Under the pieces are notes generated by a model. That model was not told the origin of the DNA. It was given only the letters and a program-made list of their open reading frames with translations, and ran no database searches. Of a stretch of DNA of 64,000 nt, positions 17,645 to 26,870 are shown piece by piece. The first letter of the stretch is position 1; the number at the start of each line of letters is the position of its first letter. The position numbers and the translations under genes are program-made. The DNA is from an uncultured Hyphomonas sp. (GTDB lineage Bacteria > Pseudomonadota > Alphaproteobacteria > Caulobacterales > Hyphomonadaceae): the NCBI RefSeq assembly GCF_963678195.1, contig NZ_OY782759.1:3541961-3605960 (forward strand), written 5' to 3'.

Positions 17645-19639
17645 TCAGCCCTCGACGAGCCAGGCCTTTTCGACGATGCCGACAACGTCGCCCATAATGC
17701 CGGTGATCTTGAAATCCTTCGGCGTATAGACGCGGGCAACCCCCATCTGGCGCAGGGCCTGGGCATCTTCCGGCGGTATGATGCCGCCGACGACGACCGG
17801 CACATTGTCGAGGCCGACCTTACGCAATTCCGCCAGCGTCTCACGTACAAGATCGAGGTGGCTGCCCGAGAGGATCGACAGGCCGACGACATGCGCATTG
17901 GCTTCCTTTGCCTGCGCGGCGATTTCGTTCGGCGCAAAGCGAATGCCTTCATAGACCACGTCCATGCCGACCTCGCGGCCGCGCGCGGCGATCTGTTCGG
18001 CGCCATTCGAGTGGCCATCGAGGCCCGGCTTGCCGAGCACATAGGTCAGGCGGCGGCCGAGGGCGTCTGACACCCGGTCGACTTCCTTGCGGACAGCGTC
18101 TGTGTCTTCATTGCTCTCGGAATTGATCACGACAGCCACACCCGTGGGCCCGCGATATTCGCCGAAGACTTCACGCATCGCCGCGCCCCACTCCCCAGTG
18201 GTGACGCCGGCCTTCGCGCAGGCGATGGAGGGCTCCATGATGTTGGTTCCCGATTTCGCAGCTTCCTTCAGGCCGGCAATCGCAGCGTCGGCCGCGGTAT
18301 TGTCGCGGTTCGCACGCCAGGACGTCAGTTCACGGACCTGCATCATTTCCTCGGCCGGATCGACCGTCTGGATCGCGCCATCTCCGCCGCCCAGCGGGCT
18401 CTCTGCCGTTTCGGTGTAGCGGTTCACGCCCACAACGGTGAGATCGCCGGATTCGATGGCCTTCACGCGCTCAATGTGCGCACCGACCAGGCTCTCTTTC
18501 ATGAAGTCGATAGAGTTCGTCGCACCGCCGCGTGCGTCGATCTCGGCCAGCATCGTACGGGCAAGCTCCTTCAATTCTGCTGTCTTGCCTTCGACCACAT
18601 GGCTGCCGTCGAACAGGTCTTCGTATTCCAGAAGGTCCGTCTCGTAGGCGAGGATCTGCTGCAGGCGCAGCGACCATTGCTGGTCCCATGGGCGTGGCAG
18701 GCCGAGCGCTTCGTTCCAGGCCGGGAGCTGCAAGGCCCGGCAGCGGGCCTTCTTGGACAGCGTCACAGCAAGCGCCTCGATCAGGATGCGATAGACATTG
18801 TTCTCAGGCTGCGGCTCTGTGAGGCCGAGCGAGTTTACCTGCACGCCATAGCGGAACAGCAGGGCTTTCGGATCGGAGACGCCATAACGCTTCCGGCCGA
18901 TCTCTTCCCAAAGTTCCACAAAGGCACGCATCTTACAAAGTTCCGTAACGAAACGCACACCCGCATTCACGAAGAATGAGATCCGACCGAAGACCGTCTC
19001 AAAGTCCTCTTCTGGAACTTTGCCACCAGCTTTCACTGTATCGAGCACCGCAATCGCCGTCGCGAGGGCGTAGGCGAGCTCCTGTTCCGGCGTCGCACCT
19101 GCTTCCTGCAAATGGTAGGAGCAGACATTCATCGGATTCCACTTCGGCACTTCGGTATAACACCAGGTGACCATGTCCGAGATCAGCTTCATCGACGGCT
19201 CGGGCGGGAACACATAGGTCCCGCGCGAGAGGTATTCCTTGACGATGTCGTTCTGGGTCGTGCCGCGCAGTTTCTTGCGGTCATCGCCGCGTTCGTCCGC
19301 CAGTGCGACATAGAGCGCCAGCATCCAGGACGCCGGCGCATTGATCGTCATTGACGTGTTCATCTGCTCCAGCGGCAGCTCGGCCATGAGCTCGCGCATA
19401 TCGCCGAGGTGTTTGACCGGCACGCCGACCTTGCCGACTTCGCCGCGCGCGAGGATGTGGTCGGCGTCATAGGCCGTCTGCGTGGGCAGGTCGAAGGCGA
19501 TGGACAGGCCCGTCTGGCCCTTGCCCAGATTCATCCGGTAAAGTTCGTTCGACTTTTTTGCCGTCGAGTGGCCGGCATAGGTTCGGAAGATCCAGGGCCG
19601 GTCGGGATTATGCTGGAAAGAAGTTTGGCTGTCGGCCAT
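17645..19639 (-). CDS. ecm: ethylmalonyl-CoA mutase (MeaA-type, coenzyme B12 dependent)
   Basis: The enzyme rearranges (2R)-ethylmalonyl-CoA to (2S)-methylsuccinyl-CoA in the ethylmalonyl-CoA pathway of acetate assimilation. From ATG 19639 (GGAGG ten bases upstream) it has 664 residues, the single-chain MeaA/Ecm length and shorter than methylmalonyl-CoA mutases (about 710-720). The N-terminal barrel starts at FRTYAGHSTAKKSNELYR. The C-terminal cobalamin-binding domain carries the DxHxxG motif in GKPGLDGHSNGAEQIAARG near residue 535. A longer frame reaches 19858 but lacks family sequence. Finding ccr 2 kb away supports Ecm over a generic mutase. Confidence 0.95.
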   Translation of the reverse strand: MADSQTSFQHNPDRPWIFRTYAGHSTAKKSNELYRMNLGKGQTGLSIAFDLPTQTAYDADHILARGEVGKVGVPVKHLGDMRELMAELPLEQMNTSMTINAPASWMLALYVALADERGDDRKKLRGTTQNDIVKEYLSRGTYVFPPEPSMKLISDMVTWCYTEVPKWNPMNVCSYHLQEAGATPEQELAYALATAIAVLDTVKAGGKVPEEDFETVFGRISFFVNAGVRFVTELCKMRAFVELWEEIGRKRYGVSDPKALLFRYGVQVNSLGLTEPQPENNVYRILIEALAVTLSKKARCRALQLPAWNEALGLPRPWDQQWSLRLQQILAYETDLLEYEDLFDGSHVVEGKTAELKELARTMLAEIDARGGATNSIDFMKESLVGAHIERVKAIESGDLTVVGVNRYTETAESPLGGGDGAIQTVDPAEEMMQVRELTSWRANRDNTAADAAIAGLKEAAKSGTNIMEPSIACAKAGVTTGEWGAAMREVFGEYRGPTGVAVVINSESNEDTDAVRKEVDRVSDALGRRLTYVLGKPGLDGHSNGAEQIAARGREVGMDVVYEGIRFAPNEIAAQAKEANAHVVGLSILSGSHLDLVRETLAELRKVGLDNVPVVVGGIIPPEDAQALRQMGVARVYTPKDFKITGIMGDVVGIVEKAWLVEG

Positions 19640-19665
19640 GGGGCATGCGCCTCCCAACGCAGAGA

Positions 19666-19685
19666 TTTTGTTGCGCCGCAACATG
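19666..19685 (-). promoter_or_regulatory. palindromic operator-like site upstream of ecm, shared with ccr
   Basis: TGTTGCG-C-CGCAACA (19669-19683) is a perfect 15-bp palindrome 27-44 bp before the ecm ATG. Read in the ecm direction, its 20-bp context CATGTTGCGGCGCAACAAAA matches 16 of 20 positions at 21270-21289 in front of ccr. This suggests one transcription factor governing both pathway genes. Confidence 0.55.
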
Positions 19686-19761
19686 CCCTCCGGAAACCGG
19701 GCTGACAAGCCGCAGGATGAAGCGTCTTGCGGCCGCAGGCGGGCAGGGCCACATTCGTTCC

Positions 19762-20319
19762 ATGATACATATTTCTTCCGGTGGCCAGACAGGCGGGCCG
19801 ACAAATGGATTGTCCCCCGGCTCGTTGCAGTTGGCGCTCCGCCTGCGACTGGCATCATTGGTCGCCTTTCCGGCGGCAGCCATGCTGGCCGCCATTGCTC
19901 AGCGCAGCTTCCTGATCCTTCTGCTGCTGGCAGGCGGCATGATGGTCGTGTCGTGGATTGAGCGCATCCGGCTCCTGCGCGCTGCAGGCGAAACGCGCAT
20001 GCCCCATCCCGGCGCGTTCTGGCCGGGTTTTGCCGCGCGGACGGGATTGTTACTGGGAATATTCATCATCACGCTGGGTGTGCTGGCGCTCTTCCGGGAC
20101 ACGTCACTCGCCCGCAGCTTCGGCTGGCCGGACCTGCTGATCGCCGGCGGCACGACGCTGGCGGTTTATCTGATGAACCTCGCCAGCGCCCGCCTCGCTG
20201 CCGGACAGGCGAACATCGTGGCGAGCCAGTTGAACGCCTCTTTCCATCCCTCACGCCGCCCGGGCGACGGCCCGGACGACATTATCGAAGGCGAATTCAC
20301 GTCCCCGGACGAGCGCTGA
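19762..20319 (+). CDS. hypothetical four-helix membrane protein
   Basis: The 185-residue protein has about four hydrophobic segments. Two lie between residues 25 and 70 (VAFPAAAMLAAIAQRSF, then LILLLLAGGMMVVSWIE), and two lie between 95 and 155. A soluble acidic tail ends in GDGPDDIIEGEF. I do not recognise a family or a function. It is divergent from ecm, with 122 bp between the starts, so the ecm palindrome lies in its upstream region too. The ATG has only a weak AGGG upstream. The long upstream extension of this frame to 19558 lies inside ecm on the other strand and is rejected. Confidence 0.65.
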   Translation: MIHISSGGQTGGPTNGLSPGSLQLALRLRLASLVAFPAAAMLAAIAQRSFLILLLLAGGMMVVSWIERIRLLRAAGETRMPHPGAFWPGFAARTGLLLGIFIITLGVLALFRDTSLARSFGWPDLLIAGGTTLAVYLMNLASARLAAGQANIVASQLNASFHPSRRPGDGPDDIIEGEFTSPDER

Positions 20320-20360
20320 ACCGTGCGCCCGGACCGAAGATTCTCTGGCGTGCGCGCCGC

Positions 20361-21245
20361 TTAACCAAGCGCCCAGGGCGCCACTGCAGCCACATCAGCT
20401 CCCATAGCCTCATAATAAAGGCGCTGGATCCGCCGTGTAACAGGCCCCGGCTTTCCATCGCCGACCGGCTTGCCATCAATGGTGACGACCGGCGCAACGA
20501 TCGCGCCGGATGACGTGGTGAAGACTTCTCTGGCGGAGGCCGCCTCTTCCGGCGTGAAGGCGCGCTCGATGACTTCCAGACCTTCCCTTTTCAGCAATGA
20601 GACAACCCCGGTGCGGGTGATACCCGGCAGGATGGCGTGCGAGAGCTCACGTGTGATCAGCTTGCCGTCCGGATCTACGATCCAGGCATTGGCCGATGCC
20701 GCCTCGGTCACCAGCCCGTCTTCGATCATGAAGGCCGTTTCCGCGCCTTCCTGCCGGGCCGCACGATAAGCCAGTGCCTGAGAGAGGAGTTGCACCGTCT
20801 TCATGTCCCGGCGTTTCCAGCGCGTATCGCCCAGCGTGATCGCTCTTATTCCGTCCCGGGCGAGATCACCGATCAGCGGACGGGCATCGGCGTAAACAAA
20901 TACAGTTGGTGTGAAGGTCTCAGGCCCGGCGAAATCGCGCAGGCCATAGTCCCCGGCCGTCACCTCCAGATAGACCGTTCCCTCTTCCATTCCATTCTTG
21001 TCGATCAGGTCTGAGTGGATTTCGGCCCATTTCTCGTCACTGCAGGGATTGGGGATGGATATGCCTTCCAAAGTCCGCCGCAGGCGTGAAAGATGCCCCT
21101 CAAGGTCTATAAATCGGCCATCATATACCGAGGTCACCTCATAAGCGGCGTGGGCGAACAGGAACCCCCGGTCGAACGGGGAAATCACTGCATCCTCAAC
21201 AGGACAGTAATTTCCGTTGAGATAGACGGTTCGGCCGATTGTCAT
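20361..21245 (-). CDS. class IV aminotransferase, D-amino-acid transaminase-like
   Basis: This 294-residue PLP enzyme of fold type IV has Lys149 in RRDMKTVQLLSQALAYRAA as the Schiff-base residue. Typical features are the start VYLNGNYCPVEDAVISPFDR, the YLEVTAGDYGLRDF strand and the phosphate-binding TSSGAIVAPVVTIDG. D-amino-acid transaminases interconvert D-alanine and D-glutamate for peptidoglycan, but branched-chain or 4-amino-4-deoxychorismate lyase relatives are hard to separate by eye. ATG 21245 follows AGGAG at 10 nt. ATGs further upstream lack a ribosome binding site. The gene is divergent from ccr. Confidence 0.88.
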   Translation of the reverse strand: MTIGRTVYLNGNYCPVEDAVISPFDRGFLFAHAAYEVTSVYDGRFIDLEGHLSRLRRTLEGISIPNPCSDEKWAEIHSDLIDKNGMEEGTVYLEVTAGDYGLRDFAGPETFTPTVFVYADARPLIGDLARDGIRAITLGDTRWKRRDMKTVQLLSQALAYRAARQEGAETAFMIEDGLVTEAASANAWIVDPDGKLITRELSHAILPGITRTGVVSLLKREGLEVIERAFTPEEAASAREVFTTSSGAIVAPVVTIDGKPVGDGKPGPVTRRIQRLYYEAMGADVAAVAPWALG

Positions 21246-21269
21246 TTTTGTCACGCTCCTGAGGCTTGT

Positions 21270-21289
21270 CATTGTGCACCGCAACAAAA
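21270..21289 (+). promoter_or_regulatory. operator-like site between the aminotransferase gene and ccr
   Basis: CATTGTGCACCGCAACAAAA matches the ecm-upstream site at 16 of 20 positions, in the same orientation relative to ccr. It lies 120 bp before the ccr ATG and 25 bp before the divergent aminotransferase ATG. A TTTTTTGCATA stretch at 21372-21382, close to the ccr start, resembles the TTTTTGCATA at 53211-53220. Confidence 0.5.
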
Positions 21290-21409
21290 CAACTTGCATC
21301 GGGGCATCCATGACGCCAAGGTGGCGCGCGCCGAGGGCCTTGTGAAGTTGCGCCAAGATCGCACCACCGGGTTTTTTGCATAAAGTACAAAGGAGGAGGG
21401 CATTCCGCC

Positions 21410-22669
21410 ATGAGCCGGGAAGTCAAAGACATTTACGAGTTGGGCGAAATACCGCCCGAGTTTCACGTTCCGAAAATGATGTACGCCTGGGCGATCCGCC
21501 GGGAACGTCATGGCCGTCCGGCCACCGCCATGCAGCTGGAACAGGTGCCGGTACCGGAAATCGATTCCGATGAAGTGCTGGTGCTCGTGATGGCCGCTGG
21601 CGTGAACTATAATGGCATCTGGGCTGCCCTGGGCGAGCCTGTGTCCGTCTTTGACGTCCACAAACAGGACTATCACATTGCCGGCTCCGACGCCGCCGGC
21701 ATTGTCTGGGCCGTTGGCCGCAAGGTGAAGCGCGTGAAGCCCGGCGACGAAGTTGTCATTCACTGTAACCAGGACGATGGCGACGACGAAGAGTGTAATG
21801 GCGGCGACCCGATGTTCTCGCCGTCCCAGCGCATCTGGGGTTATGAAACGCCGGACGGCTCCTTCGCCCAGTTCTGCCGCGTTCAGGCCCGCCAGTGCAT
21901 GCCGCGCCCGAAACACCTGACCTGGGAAGAGAGCGCCTGCTACACGCTGACCCTCGCCACCGCTTACCGCATGCTGTTCGGCCACCGCCCGCACATCGTG
22001 AAACCGGCGGACAATGTCCTCGTCTGGGGCGCGTCCGGCGGCCTTGGCAGTTTCGGCGTCCAGCTCTGCGCCGTGACCGGAGCGAACGCGATCGGCGTCG
22101 TGTCCAGCGACGACAAGAAAGAGCACGTGCTCAGCCTCGGCGCCAAGGGCGTTCTGAACCGGAAAGACTTCAATTGCTGGGGCCAGCTGCCCACAGTGAA
22201 CGGGCCGGAATTCAAGGATTATATGCGCGAGAGCCGTAAGTTCGGGAAAGCGCTATGGGAGATCACCGGCAACAAGGATGTCGACATCGTGTTCGAACAC
22301 CCCGGCGAGTCGACCTTCCCGGTCTCTGTCTTCGTGGTGAAACGCGGCGGCATGGTGGTGATCTGTGCCGGGACGACCGGCTTCAATCTGACCATGGACG
22401 CCCGCTTCCTCTGGATGCGCCAGAAGCGTGTGCAAGGTAGCCACTTCGCCAACCTGAAGCAGGCCTCCGCAGCCAATGACCTGGTCATCAACCGCCGTAT
22501 CGACCCCGGCATGTCCGAAGTCTTCCCGTGGGAGGACATTCCGGCCGCGCACGAGAAGATGCTGGATAACAAGCACCTGCCGGGCAACATGGCTGTGCTG
22601 GTGACCTCTCCGAAGCCGGGCCTGCGCACGGTGGAAGACATACTTGCCGTGAACGGCCAGGCCAGCTGA
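21410..22669 (+). CDS. ccr: crotonyl-CoA carboxylase/reductase
   Basis: Ccr catalyses reductive carboxylation of crotonyl-CoA to ethylmalonyl-CoA with NADPH and CO2. This is the committing step of the ethylmalonyl-CoA pathway, which replaces the glyoxylate shunt. The 419-residue protein is a medium-chain dehydrogenase relative with the start REVKDIYELGEIPPEFHVPK, the NADPH site WGASGGLGSFG (206-216), and family regions GVNYNGIWAALGEP and GSHFANLKQA. The published CO2-binding Asn, Glu and His would lie in GVNYN, WEESACY and GSHFAN (inferred from position). AGGAGGAGGG precedes the ATG. Confidence 0.97.
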   Translation: MSREVKDIYELGEIPPEFHVPKMMYAWAIRRERHGRPATAMQLEQVPVPEIDSDEVLVLVMAAGVNYNGIWAALGEPVSVFDVHKQDYHIAGSDAAGIVWAVGRKVKRVKPGDEVVIHCNQDDGDDEECNGGDPMFSPSQRIWGYETPDGSFAQFCRVQARQCMPRPKHLTWEESACYTLTLATAYRMLFGHRPHIVKPADNVLVWGASGGLGSFGVQLCAVTGANAIGVVSSDDKKEHVLSLGAKGVLNRKDFNCWGQLPTVNGPEFKDYMRESRKFGKALWEITGNKDVDIVFEHPGESTFPVSVFVVKRGGMVVICAGTTGFNLTMDARFLWMRQKRVQGSHFANLKQASAANDLVINRRIDPGMSEVFPWEDIPAAHEKMLDNKHLPGNMAVLVTSPKPGLRTVEDILAVNGQAS

Positions 22670-22671
22670 TC

Positions 22672-23034
22672 ATGCTGAGCCGCGCTTTTGCGGAAGAATT
22701 TGCCAATGACTGGCTGTCGGCATGGAACGACAGGGATATCGACCGTATCCTATCGCACTATGCCGACGACGTCGTCTTCCACAGCCCGCGCATCGCGCTG
22801 GTGATGGGCAATGACGCGGCCACCGTCCACGGAAAGAAAGCGCTGCAAACCTATTGGACCGAGGCCCTTGCAAGGGCCCGGTCCCTGTTCTTTGCGATCG
22901 ACAATGTGCTTGTCGGCTCTGACGCTGTGACCATTCTCTATACGAACCACCGTGAAGAGAAGGTCGCGGAGACCTTCATCTTCAACGAAGATGGCGAAGT
23001 CGGCGTCTCGATCGCGGCGTACGGCCCGGCTTAG
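22672..23034 (+). CDS. SnoaL/NTF2-like small protein
   Basis: This 120-residue protein has an NTF2-like fold. [20 protein letters not shown] followed by [13 protein letters not shown] is the usual opening of SnoaL-like polyketide-cyclase and steroid-isomerase relatives. It starts 2 bp after the ccr stop, so it is translationally linked to ccr and may serve CoA-ester metabolism, but no activity can be assigned. Its TAG stop (23032-23034) overlaps the TAA stop of convergent purA (23031-23033) out of phase. Confidence 0.8.
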   Translation: MLSRAFAEEFANDWLSAWNDRDIDRILSHYADDVVFHSPRIALVMGNDAATVHGKKALQTYWTEALARARSLFFAIDNVLVGSDAVTILYTNHREEKVAETFIFNEDGEVGVSIAAYGPA

Positions 23035-24323
23035 CCCTCAAACGGGTCGCGCATGAGGATGACGTCTTCGCGTTCCGGGCTGGTGGAAACAAGCGCACAA
23101 GGCTTACCGACCAGTTCCTCCAGGCGGCGGACATATTTCACGGCCTCAGCCGGCAGGTCCGCCCAGGAGCGTGCCCCAGCCGTCGAGCCTTTCCAGCCCT
23201 CCATGGTTTCGTAAACCGGCTCGACCGCTGCCTGGTCTGTCAGGCCTGCGGGATAATGATCGATCTCCTGACCGTTCAGCCTGTAGGCAACGCAGACCTT
23301 GATCTCGTCGAACCCGTCCAGCACGTCCAGCTTGGTCAGGGCAAGGCCGTTGACGCCCGAGGTGGCACAGGCCTGCCGCACCATGACGCTGTCGAACCAG
23401 CCGCAACGGCGCGCCCGGCCGGTGTTCACACCCACTTCGCGGCCGACTGTGCCGAGGCGTTCGCCGATCTCGTTGTCCTGCTCGGTCGGGAAGGGCCCTG
23501 CACCGACACGCGTCGTATAGGCCTTGGCGAGACCCAGAACGTAAGAGATCGCGCCCGGACCGACCCCCGAGCCGGCCGACGCATTCCCTGCTACGACATT
23601 GGAAGAGGTCACAAACGGATAGGTGCCGTGGTCGACGTCCAGCATCACCCCCTGCGCGCCTTCGAACAGGATCCGCTTGCCCGCCTTCACCTGCTCGTCC
23701 AGCAGTTTCCAGACCGGCTGGGCATAGGCCAGCACTTTCGGAGCAATTTCCAGCAGATCCGCCTTGAGCTTCGCGCCATCCGGCTCCGGCAGGTCGAGCC
23801 CTGCGCGCAGCGGCCGGTGGTGGGCCAGCAGGCGTTCGATCTTCATGTCGAGCGCAGCCGGATCGGCAAGGTCTGCCACGCGAATGGCGCGGCGGCCGAC
23901 GCGGTCTTCATAGGCCGGGCCGATGCCGCGCTTTGTCGTGCCGATCTGTGCGGCGCCCAGGGCGCCTTCGCGGGCGGCATCGATGTCCTTGTGCCAGGGC
24001 AGGATCAGGGCGGCATTATCGGCGAGAACCAGGGTTTCGGGGGAGACTTCGACGCCTTGCGCCTGAATGCCTTCAATCTCGGTCAGCATGTGCCAGGGAT
24101 CAACCACGACCCCGTTTCCGATCACCGACAGCTTGCCGCCCCGCACGAGGCCGGACGGCAGCAGCGCCAGTTTGAAGACCTTGCCGTCGATCACCAGTGT
24201 GTGGCCGGCATTGTGTCCGCCCTGAAACCGGACAACCACATCCGCCCGGCTGGAAAGCCAGTCGACGATCTTGCCCTTGCCTTCGTCGCCCCATTGGGCG
24301 CCTACGACCACTACGCCAGCCAT
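23031..24323 (-). CDS. purA: adenylosuccinate synthetase
   Basis: PurA joins IMP and aspartate with GTP to make adenylosuccinate, the first committed step to AMP. The 430-residue protein starts [20 protein letters not shown], with the GDEGKGK nucleotide loop near residue 12. It also carries [29 protein letters not shown] and [22 protein letters not shown] 24323 follows AGGAG at 6 nt, so the extra ten upstream codons are discarded. A single gene, it ends against the SnoaL gene. Confidence 0.98.
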   Translation of the reverse strand: MAGVVVVGAQWGDEGKGKIVDWLSSRADVVVRFQGGHNAGHTLVIDGKVFKLALLPSGLVRGGKLSVIGNGVVVDPWHMLTEIEGIQAQGVEVSPETLVLADNAALILPWHKDIDAAREGALGAAQIGTTKRGIGPAYEDRVGRRAIRVADLADPAALDMKIERLLAHHRPLRAGLDLPEPDGAKLKADLLEIAPKVLAYAQPVWKLLDEQVKAGKRILFEGAQGVMLDVDHGTYPFVTSSNVVAGNASAGSGVGPGAISYVLGLAKAYTTRVGAGPFPTEQDNEIGERLGTVGREVGVNTGRARRCGWFDSVMVRQACATSGVNGLALTKLDVLDGFDEIKVCVAYRLNGQEIDHYPAGLTDQAAVEPVYETMEGWKGSTAGARSWADLPAEAVKYVRRLEELVGKPCALVSTSPEREDVILMRDPFEG

Positions 24324-24398
24324 GTGCCGCTCCTGTTCAGTCCGCGGCGACATGGGCAGGATTCAGCGCAGAAAAGCAAGGGGCCTTTGGCCGCGCCG

Positions 24399-24986
24399 TT
24401 AATCGAAACGATAACTGAAGCGAACCCCGATATTGTCGAGGCCCTGATTGCGCCCGTTTCCGAGGACCTGTCCGTGGCTCAGATGCTCGTACATGATCTC
24501 GACGCCCCAAGTCTCGTTGATGTCATGGTGCAGGCCGAAAGTCGTGCGGAACAGGTCGCGTGAGCCGAGCAGAACGTGCTCTTCCGTGAAAGCGAGACTC
24601 CGCGGATCCCCGTCCGGATAAGGGCTCGCCACCTCACCGTCATGGATCACATAACCGAAGCTCGGCTCGAACTGCCAGCTTTTCGCGATCGGGAAGGACC
24701 AGTGCAGACCGGCACCGCCGAAGCTGGTATCGCCCTGAAAATTGACGCTGCCCATGACATAGGGCTTCGGACTCCAGATGAATCCCAGGAAATCGGGGGA
24801 ATGGAAGAGGATGTCGCCGTTCAGGCTCTGGCCCGGCTCCTTGTTGGCATTGTCGCAGTCGAGCACGCAGATGTTCTCCTGCATGATGCCGAGGCGGACC
24901 TCGCTGACGAGGTCGGCAGAGGCAGAACCGGCGAACGCGGTCGCAGAAGCAATAGCGGCGACACTGGCAAAAAGATAATCGCGCAT
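24399..24986 (-). CDS. PagL-like acyloxyacyl hydrolase (lipid A 3-O-deacylase family)
   Basis: The 195-residue protein has a cleavable signal peptide (about 1-23, ending GSASA) and a mature region consistent with the eight-stranded outer-membrane barrel of PagL. The catalytic His-x-Ser occurs as EHLSHG (His168, Ser170). The third residue, Glu in characterised PagL, aligns with Asp184 in NQGLDNIGVRFSYRF, whose aromatic C-terminus is typical of barrel insertion. PagL removes the 3-O-acyl chain of lipid A. Cys40 and Cys44 are close enough for a disulfide. GGGAG precedes ATG 24986. Confidence 0.82.
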   Translation of the reverse strand: MRDYLFASVAAIASATAFAGSASADLVSEVRLGIMQENICVLDCDNANKEPGQSLNGDILFHSPDFLGFIWSPKPYVMGSVNFQGDTSFGGAGLHWSFPIAKSWQFEPSFGYVIHDGEVASPYPDGDPRSLAFTEEHVLLGSRDLFRTTFGLHHDINETWGVEIMYEHLSHGQVLGNGRNQGLDNIGVRFSYRFD

Positions 24987-25114
24987 GGAAACTCCCTTTA
25001 ATATTACAGGGGAGTAAGGATCTCCGGACTCGCCCGTCAAGCGTGAAACAGGCCGCTCACGTTAATTTGCAGGGACAGGTAACCAAATCGCCTCACGCCC
25101 CCTACTCCCAATGG

Positions 25115-25143
25115 AAAACGGGCGGCCCGTCAGGACCGCCCGT
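25115..25143 (-). terminator. intrinsic terminator after serA
   Basis: Read on the minus strand, ACGGGCGG (25143-25136) pairs with CCGCCCGT (25125-25118) around a ten-base loop, followed by TTTTCC. It lies about 40 bp beyond the serA stop. Confidence 0.8.
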
Positions 25144-25181
25144 CTTGTAGAAAAGAATCAGGCCGATCGCCTGAAGCCGGT

Positions 25182-26777
25182 TCAGAAAGCCAGCACTTTT
25201 GCGTACCGGACCTGCGGCAGGGCGCTCAGTTTCTCGACCAGGACACCGCTGGGTGTAGAATCGATGCCAATCAGGGCAATCGCTTCGTCCCCTGCCGTCG
25301 TGCGGCCAAGGTGGAAGGTGGCGATGTTGATCGCCTCTTCGCCCAGCATCTGACCGAGGGCGCCGATGAAGCCCGGCTGGTCGAGGTTGTTCACGTAAAG
25401 CATGACCGGGGCGAAATCGCCCTCCAGCGCCATGCCTTTCACCTCGACGATCCGCGGCTTGCCGGCGATCAGCGTGCCGGCCAGAGTGCGCCAGCCGCCT
25501 TCCGGCGCGTTCTGAGTTGCCTTGGTCTTCACCTTGATGCGGACCAGGCTGTCATAGACCGGGCTGTCTTCGGTCTTGGTTTCGGTCAGCTTCACGCCGC
25601 TGTCAGCGAGGATCGCCGGAGCCGAGACCATGTTCACATCCCCGCGCGAAGCTCGCAGCAGGCCCGCCAGCAACGCCGCCGTCAGCGGCTTGCGGTTCAG
25701 GTCTGCGACCTCGCCTTCATACTCGATCATGACCTCTTCATAACCGAAGTCGGAAATCTGGCCGGCGAAGGAGCCAAGCTTCTCGGCCAGTTCGGCGAAC
25801 GGCTTGATGCGGGGGGCCTCTTCCGCCGTGATCGACGGCATGTTGAGCGCATTGGTGACCGCGCCGGACAGGAGGTAGTCCGACATCTGCTCAGCCACCT
25901 GAAGGGCGACATTTTCCTGCGCCTCGGTGGTCGCTGCGCCGAGGTGAGGCGTGGCGATGAAGTTCGGCGTGCCGAAGAGGATGTTTTCCTTGGCAGGTTC
26001 TTCCGCAAACACGTCGAAGGCTGCAGCAGCGATATGCCCGCTTTCCAGAAGATCTTTCGTTGCCGCTTCGTCGACCAGGCCGCCACGCGCGCAATTGACG
26101 ATGATCACGCCCTTCTTGGTCTTCTCCAGGTTTTCCCGGCTGAGAACGTTCTTCGTCTGATCTGTCAGCGGAACGTGCAGCGTGATGACGTCCGCCCGTT
26201 CCAGCAGGTCTTCAAGCTCCACCTTCTCGACGCCGAGCTCTACAGCCCGTTCTTCCGTCAGGAATGGGTCGTAGGCAGCAACCTTCATTTTCAGGCCGAT
26301 GGCCCGCTCTGCGACTCGGCTGCCGATATTGCCGCAACCGATCAGGCCGAGCGTCTTGTAGGAAACTTCCGTCCCCATGAAGTCTTTCTTGGGCCACTCC
26401 CCTGCCTGGGTCCGGGCATTGGCGGCCGGGATCTGTCGGGCCGCCGCGAACATCATGGCGATAGCGTGCTCGGCGGTCGTGATGGCGTTGCCGAAGGGCG
26501 TGTTCATGACCACAACGCCTTTGGCGGTCGCGGCCTTGATGTCGATATTGTCGACACCGATCCCGGCCCGGCCGATGACTTTCAGATTGGCCGCAGCCGC
26601 GATGACATCCGCATTCGGCTTGCAGGCCGAGCGGACGACGAGGCCGTCATATTCCGGAATCTCCGCGATCAGTTCTTCCGTGTTCAGACCGGTCTTGGTG
26701 ACGGTTTCGATGCCGCGGGCATGGAAGATTTCCACGGCGGCGGGGGAGAGTTTGTCTCCGATAAGGACTTTAGGCAT
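25182..26777 (-). CDS. serA: D-3-phosphoglycerate dehydrogenase
   Basis: This enzyme oxidises 3-phosphoglycerate to 3-phosphohydroxypyruvate, opening serine synthesis. At 531 residues it is the long form. It has the substrate/NAD domains (Rossmann loop GLIGCGNIGSR at 144-154, then VDEAATKDLLESGHIAAAAF and the catalytic His region), the intervening ASB domain, and a C-terminal ACT domain from about residue 455 (PVMLYVNNLDQPGFIGALGQ). The ACT domain usually senses serine. It follows serC on the same strand with a hairpin repeat in the 93-bp gap. Confidence 0.97.
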   Translation of the reverse strand: MPKVLIGDKLSPAAVEIFHARGIETVTKTGLNTEELIAEIPEYDGLVVRSACKPNADVIAAAANLKVIGRAGIGVDNIDIKAATAKGVVVMNTPFGNAITTAEHAIAMMFAAARQIPAANARTQAGEWPKKDFMGTEVSYKTLGLIGCGNIGSRVAERAIGLKMKVAAYDPFLTEERAVELGVEKVELEDLLERADVITLHVPLTDQTKNVLSRENLEKTKKGVIIVNCARGGLVDEAATKDLLESGHIAAAAFDVFAEEPAKENILFGTPNFIATPHLGAATTEAQENVALQVAEQMSDYLLSGAVTNALNMPSITAEEAPRIKPFAELAEKLGSFAGQISDFGYEEVMIEYEGEVADLNRKPLTAALLAGLLRASRGDVNMVSAPAILADSGVKLTETKTEDSPVYDSLVRIKVKTKATQNAPEGGWRTLAGTLIAGKPRIVEVKGMALEGDFAPVMLYVNNLDQPGFIGALGQMLGEEAINIATFHLGRTTAGDEAIALIGIDSTPSGVLVEKLSALPQVRYAKVLAF

Positions 26778-26789
26778 CTTGTTTTCCTT

Positions 26790-26850
26790 TGCTCGCGGCT
26801 GTTGCGGGCTGTTGCCCGCACCGCTGCGCCTTCGCCTTGCTCGTGAAGGC
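26790..26850. repeat. hairpin repeat, copy A (serC-serA gap)
   Basis: TTGCTCGCGGC, a hairpin TGCGGGC-TGTT-GCCCGCA (26803-26820), and CCGCTGCGCCTTCGC (26821-26835) match copy B at 30985-31045. Flanks are conserved between the copies. The hairpin stem differs in sequence but keeps pairing. A second hairpin, CGCCTTC/GAAGGCG, is present only in this copy. Confidence 0.7.
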
Positions 26851-26870
26851 GCGCTTTGCAGATTTCGTTG

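Noticed and set aside
25311-26846. 511-codon plus-strand frame opposite serA
   Set aside because: It is a shadow created by high third-position GC of serA; no recognisable domain.
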